Below, one piece after another: positions 61,726-64,000 of a DNA stretch of 64,000 nt. Position 1 is the stretch's first letter; each line of letters begins with the position of its first letter. The stretch spans positions 1-64,000 of the forward strand of contig DATBIM010000063.1 in assembly GCA_036556905.1 (NCBI GenBank), in the 5' to 3' direction. The position numbers and the translations under genes were made by a program. The notes below the pieces were generated by a model. That model saw only the letters and a list, made by a program, of their open reading frames with translations. It ran no database searches and was not told where the DNA came from. Origin of the DNA: 40CM-4-69-5 sp036556905. Lineage in GTDB: Bacteria > Methylomirabilota > Methylomirabilia > Rokubacteriales > CSP1-6.

Positions 61726-61765
61726 CGGCCGGGAATTCACGGCTCCCAGTCGGGCCCTCGTCGTC

Positions 61766-62590
61766 CTAATTGAGCGCGGCCAGCCGCTCGCGGACCCGCC
61801 GGAGCTGCTGGCGAACGCTCTCGGCGTCGTGAGCCTCCGGGCAGGCCTCAAGGTACCGCCCCCAGTCGATCGCCCCCTGGTGGAGCTGACCCAGCTTGAC
61901 CAGGACTGTCCCGCGATCCCGCCGATGGGTCACCACGCGCTCGTCCAGGATCAGGAGCCGATCGAAGACGGCCAGGGCCTTGTTCCATTCGCCACGACGG
62001 CAGTGGATGCCGCGCAGGTTCATCAGCATCCGGCCCAGGATCTGGTGCTTGCTCGCCGGGGCGAAGTGGGCCTCGGTCAACCGGACCGGGCGGCCGGTGG
62101 CCCGGGCGACGAGCGCGGCGGCGCGCTCGTGCGTGAGCACGGCGCCACCGTCGAAGGGGTCGAGCAGGACCGGCTCGGACCCGACCTCGGCGCGCACGAC
62201 GAAGTGACCGGGCAGGCCGACCCCCACGATGCTCAGCCCCACGCGGCGGCCCACTTCCATCAGGACCAGCGACAGCGTGATGGGGATGCCCATCCGTCGC
62301 TCCAGGACGTCGTTGAGGCAACTATTGCGGGGGTCGTAATAGTCCTCGGCGTTGCCGGTGAAGCCCTCCTCCTCGAACAGGAACTCCCGCAGCCGGTGCA
62401 ACGCCTTGAGCGAGTCGCCGACTCGGGCGGCGCCGGAGGCGGACGCCAGCTCGTCCAGGTGCATGAGGGAGTGCGCGAGGGCCAGGCGAGGATGCTCGAC
62501 CTGGGCGATGAGGAGCGCCCCCAGCCCCAGATCCAGGGCGTCCTCCGGGAGCCGGACGAGCTCGGCGAACTGCTCGAGCTGTTCTTCCAT
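61766..62590 (-). CDS. SirB1-family protein (transglutaminase-like with TPR)
   Basis: 274 aa. N-terminal transglutaminase-like DUF1232/SirB1 region (NSCLNDVLERRMGIPITLSLV, VGVGLPGHF) and C-terminal TPR repeats (RGIHCRRGEWNKALAVFDRLL). Function unsettled. It shares one nt with the ferritin-like gene upstream (TGATG). Confidence 0.86.
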   Translation of the reverse strand: MEEQLEQFAELVRLPEDALDLGLGALLIAQVEHPRLALAHSLMHLDELASASGAARVGDSLKALHRLREFLFEEEGFTGNAEDYYDPRNSCLNDVLERRMGIPITLSLVLMEVGRRVGLSIVGVGLPGHFVVRAEVGSEPVLLDPFDGGAVLTHERAAALVARATGRPVRLTEAHFAPASKHQILGRMLMNLRGIHCRRGEWNKALAVFDRLLILDERVVTHRRDRGTVLVKLGQLHQGAIDWGRYLEACPEAHDAESVRQQLRRVRERLAALN

Positions 62591-63249
62591 CAGCAGCCCG
62601 GGGCGTGATGGATCCCGGCGCCCGTCAGCGCCTTCCGCTGCAGCTCTTCGGCGAGGTCGAGGGTTCGCCGGGCGGCCCGGGCCGCCGCGGCCTGGGCCTC
62701 GGCGGTGGTGGCCAGCCGCAGGAGCAGCCGCCGCCCGAGCTCGTGGTGGTACGTCTCGTCGGGCTCGATGACGTCGCGGTAGAGACTGGCCGTGTCCCGG
62801 TCTCCCGCCCGCTCGCAGAACTCGATGAACTGGCGGTTCTTGACGACCGCGATAGCCTCGCGCGTGAACTGGCCCGCCGCCACGCGCTCCACCGTCGTCG
62901 GCAGCGCGTCCAGGTAGGAAAAGAGCGGCCCCCAGCCCTTGGCCAGCGGATTGAAGCCGATGAGGTCCACGCCCAGGCCGCGCAGCCGGTCCGAGATCAG
63001 GCGGTAGTGCTTGGCCTCGTCACCGACCTGGCGCGCCAGGGCCAGTTTCACCTCGACGTCCTCGGTGGTGACGAGCCAGCGTGCGGCGATCTCCGTGGCC
63101 TCGAGCTCGTTCTTGAGGGCCACCTTCAGCAAATTTGGCACCGAGAGCTCGCCCTCGACCTCCGGCTTGAGCGTGTCGTCGGGCGCCAACCGGTCGAGCA
63201 GCGCCCGGTTGTCGGCGTCGAGCTGGGCCACGAACTGCGCGGCGTTCAT
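62590..63249 (-). CDS. Ferritin-like diiron protein
   Basis: 219 aa, four-helix bundle pattern. Glu in LKNELEATEI, the EAKHYR pair, Glu in QFIEFCE and EPDETYHHELGRR supply two ExxH-type diiron sites. Ferritin-like domain group without a defined reaction; iron storage, peroxidase or oxygenase roles are possible. ATGA-coupled to the gene upstream. Confidence 0.78.
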   Translation of the reverse strand: MNAAQFVAQLDADNRALLDRLAPDDTLKPEVEGELSVPNLLKVALKNELEATEIAARWLVTTEDVEVKLALARQVGDEAKHYRLISDRLRGLGVDLIGFNPLAKGWGPLFSYLDALPTTVERVAAGQFTREAIAVVKNRQFIEFCERAGDRDTASLYRDVIEPDETYHHELGRRLLLRLATTAEAQAAAARAARRTLDLAEELQRKALTGAGIHHAPGC

Positions 63250-63653
63250 GCCGGTACCCCCTCGCGGAGCAGGGTCGGCAGCTCCGCCGTCAGCGTTTCC
63301 TTGGTTACGACACGGGCGCAGCGCCCGTGCCAGGGCTGGGTCTGGCGGGCCAGGGCGTGGGTGGTGAAGGCCAGCACGGGCACCGCGGCCCCGGCGAGGG
63401 TCCGGAACAGGCCCTCGTAATCGAGGCCGGCCGTGAGGTCGAGCAAGACGAAACGCGGGCGGACCGCCAGCTTCGTCTCGACCTCCTCGAGGCTGCGGGC
63501 GAAGGTCAGCTCCACGCCGGCCAGGCGTGCGGTCTCGCGGATGCGCGCGACGAAAAACAGGTCCTTCACCACCGCGAGCACGGCGCGCTGAGGGTTGGGG
63601 GGGGCCAGGGCGGGCTCCCCCGTGTCGCTAATCGGATTGTTCTCGGATCCCAA
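63246..63653 (-). CDS. Receiver-like (pseudo-receiver) protein
   Basis: 135 aa from TTG 63653; a GTG near 63581 is also possible. The fold pattern fits a CheY-like domain with RFVLLDLT (Asp at the phosphorylation position) and a Thr-Lys near the end (VVTKE), but the N-terminal acidic pair is replaced by VVKDLFF, so phosphorylation is doubtful. Role unknown. It overlaps the def gene upstream. Confidence 0.55.
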   Translation of the reverse strand: MGSENNPISDTGEPALAPPNPQRAVLAVVKDLFFVARIRETARLAGVELTFARSLEEVETKLAVRPRFVLLDLTAGLDYEGLFRTLAGAAVPVLAFTTHALARQTQPWHGRCARVVTKETLTAELPTLLREGVPA

Positions 63654-64000
63654 GCCAGTGCTTTTGCCACTCGGCGATGTGGCTCAGGGTGGCGAGATCA
63701 CGCATGCGGTCCAGGTACACGATGCCGTTGAGATGATCCGTCTCGTGCTGGAGCACCCGGGCGAAGAAGTCCTTGGCGACGATGTCCACGCGCTGGCCGG
63801 ACCGATCCAGGCACTGAAGCCGCACCGCGGTGTACCGCGGCACCATGCCCCGCATGTCGGGCACGCTGAGGCACCCTTCCCAGTCCTCGTCCCTCTCCTC
63901 CGTGAGTGGCGTCACCACCGGGTTGACAATCACCATGAGCGGGATGGGCGCGGCCTGCGGATAGCGGGGGTTGGCCTGCACCTCGATGACGGCGATCTGC
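63628..64000 (-). CDS. def: Peptide deformylase (N-terminus beyond window)
   Basis: Partial; the reading frame continues past 64000. Motifs EGCLSVP and QHETDHLNG supply the metal ligands Cys, His and His and the catalytic Glu. Removes the formyl group from nascent proteins. First (visible) gene of the run def - receiver - ferritin-like - sirB1 - M48. Confidence 0.92.
   Translation of the reverse strand, partial: QIAVIEVQANPRYPQAAPIPLMVIVNPVVTPLTEERDEDWEGCLSVPDMRGMVPRYTAVRLQCLDRSGQRVDIVAKDFFARVLQHETDHLNGIVYLDRMRDLATLSHIAEWQKHWLGIREQSD

Noticed and set aside
63300..63340. Palindrome CACGGGC/GCCCGTG as a third family B repeat
   Set aside because: It lies inside the receiver-like gene, lacks the GCAATCACCC tail and is only a 7-bp stem.

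Overview
The window comes from a GC-rich bacterial chromosome (I judge well over 60 % G+C by eye) with tightly packed operons, many 1-8 nt start/stop overlaps and frequent GTG/TTG starts. The mix of a form II CO-dehydrogenase-like cluster, larEBC, a B-family DNA polymerase, TldD/TldE pairs and a BrkB-type membrane protein fits an uncultured soil or groundwater lineage such as Candidatus Rokubacteria/Methylomirabilota. That placement is inference; no marker gene here settles it.

Layout. 1-632: a small, lower-GC secreted-protein gene and a tRNA-Ala. 680-7498 (minus): one run xdhC - MoCF protein - sufU - sufS - agmatinase - nfeD - slipin. 7553-14226 (minus): hairpin repeats, then coxE, moxR, mocA and coxSLM (molybdenum hydroxylase, AYRGAGR form II) behind a TTGACA promoter. 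14251-21279 (minus): rlmN - mtaB - mtnP - pfkB - larE - larB - larC. 21446-24564 (minus): thrC - CysO-like carrier - NIL protein - glycerate kinase. 24790-30622 (minus): PhoD-like phosphatase, metallopeptidase lipoprotein, two SDRs, BrkB-type protein, hydrolase. 30767-32977 (plus): polB. 33002-34512 (minus): RRM protein, DUF309, RDD. 34531-41112 (plus): moeA - tldD-like - selenocysteine rhodanese - tldE-like - split transketolase. 41166-47961: ABC exporter, Rieske protein, a broken NTF2-like gene, glycosyltransferase, cinA, uppP, HlyD adaptor, hydrolase. 48035-51624 (minus): tldD - tldE - tatD. 51733-55486 (minus): thiSGE under a TPP riboswitch, M20 amidohydrolase, BtuF-like protein. 55696-64000: DUF255 protein, ygfZ, mutY-mutT, small proteases, sirB1, ferritin-like protein, receiver-like protein and peptide deformylase (cut by the window edge).

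The most striking feature is at 37303-37707. A secreted single-domain rhodanese has an in-frame TGA exactly where its catalytic cysteine belongs. The frame stays open for 44 more codons of good rhodanese sequence, a hairpin of bacterial SECIS type follows the TGA, and the true stop overlaps the next gene's start. This is best read as a selenoprotein, and it sits between the two halves of a TldD/TldE pair.

A second theme is regulatory: many genes at the head of a transcription unit carry TANNNT 6-9 (mostly 7) nt before the start codon, which predicts leaderless mRNAs, sometimes divergent from one shared AT-rich core. Two families of intergenic hairpin repeats are also present.
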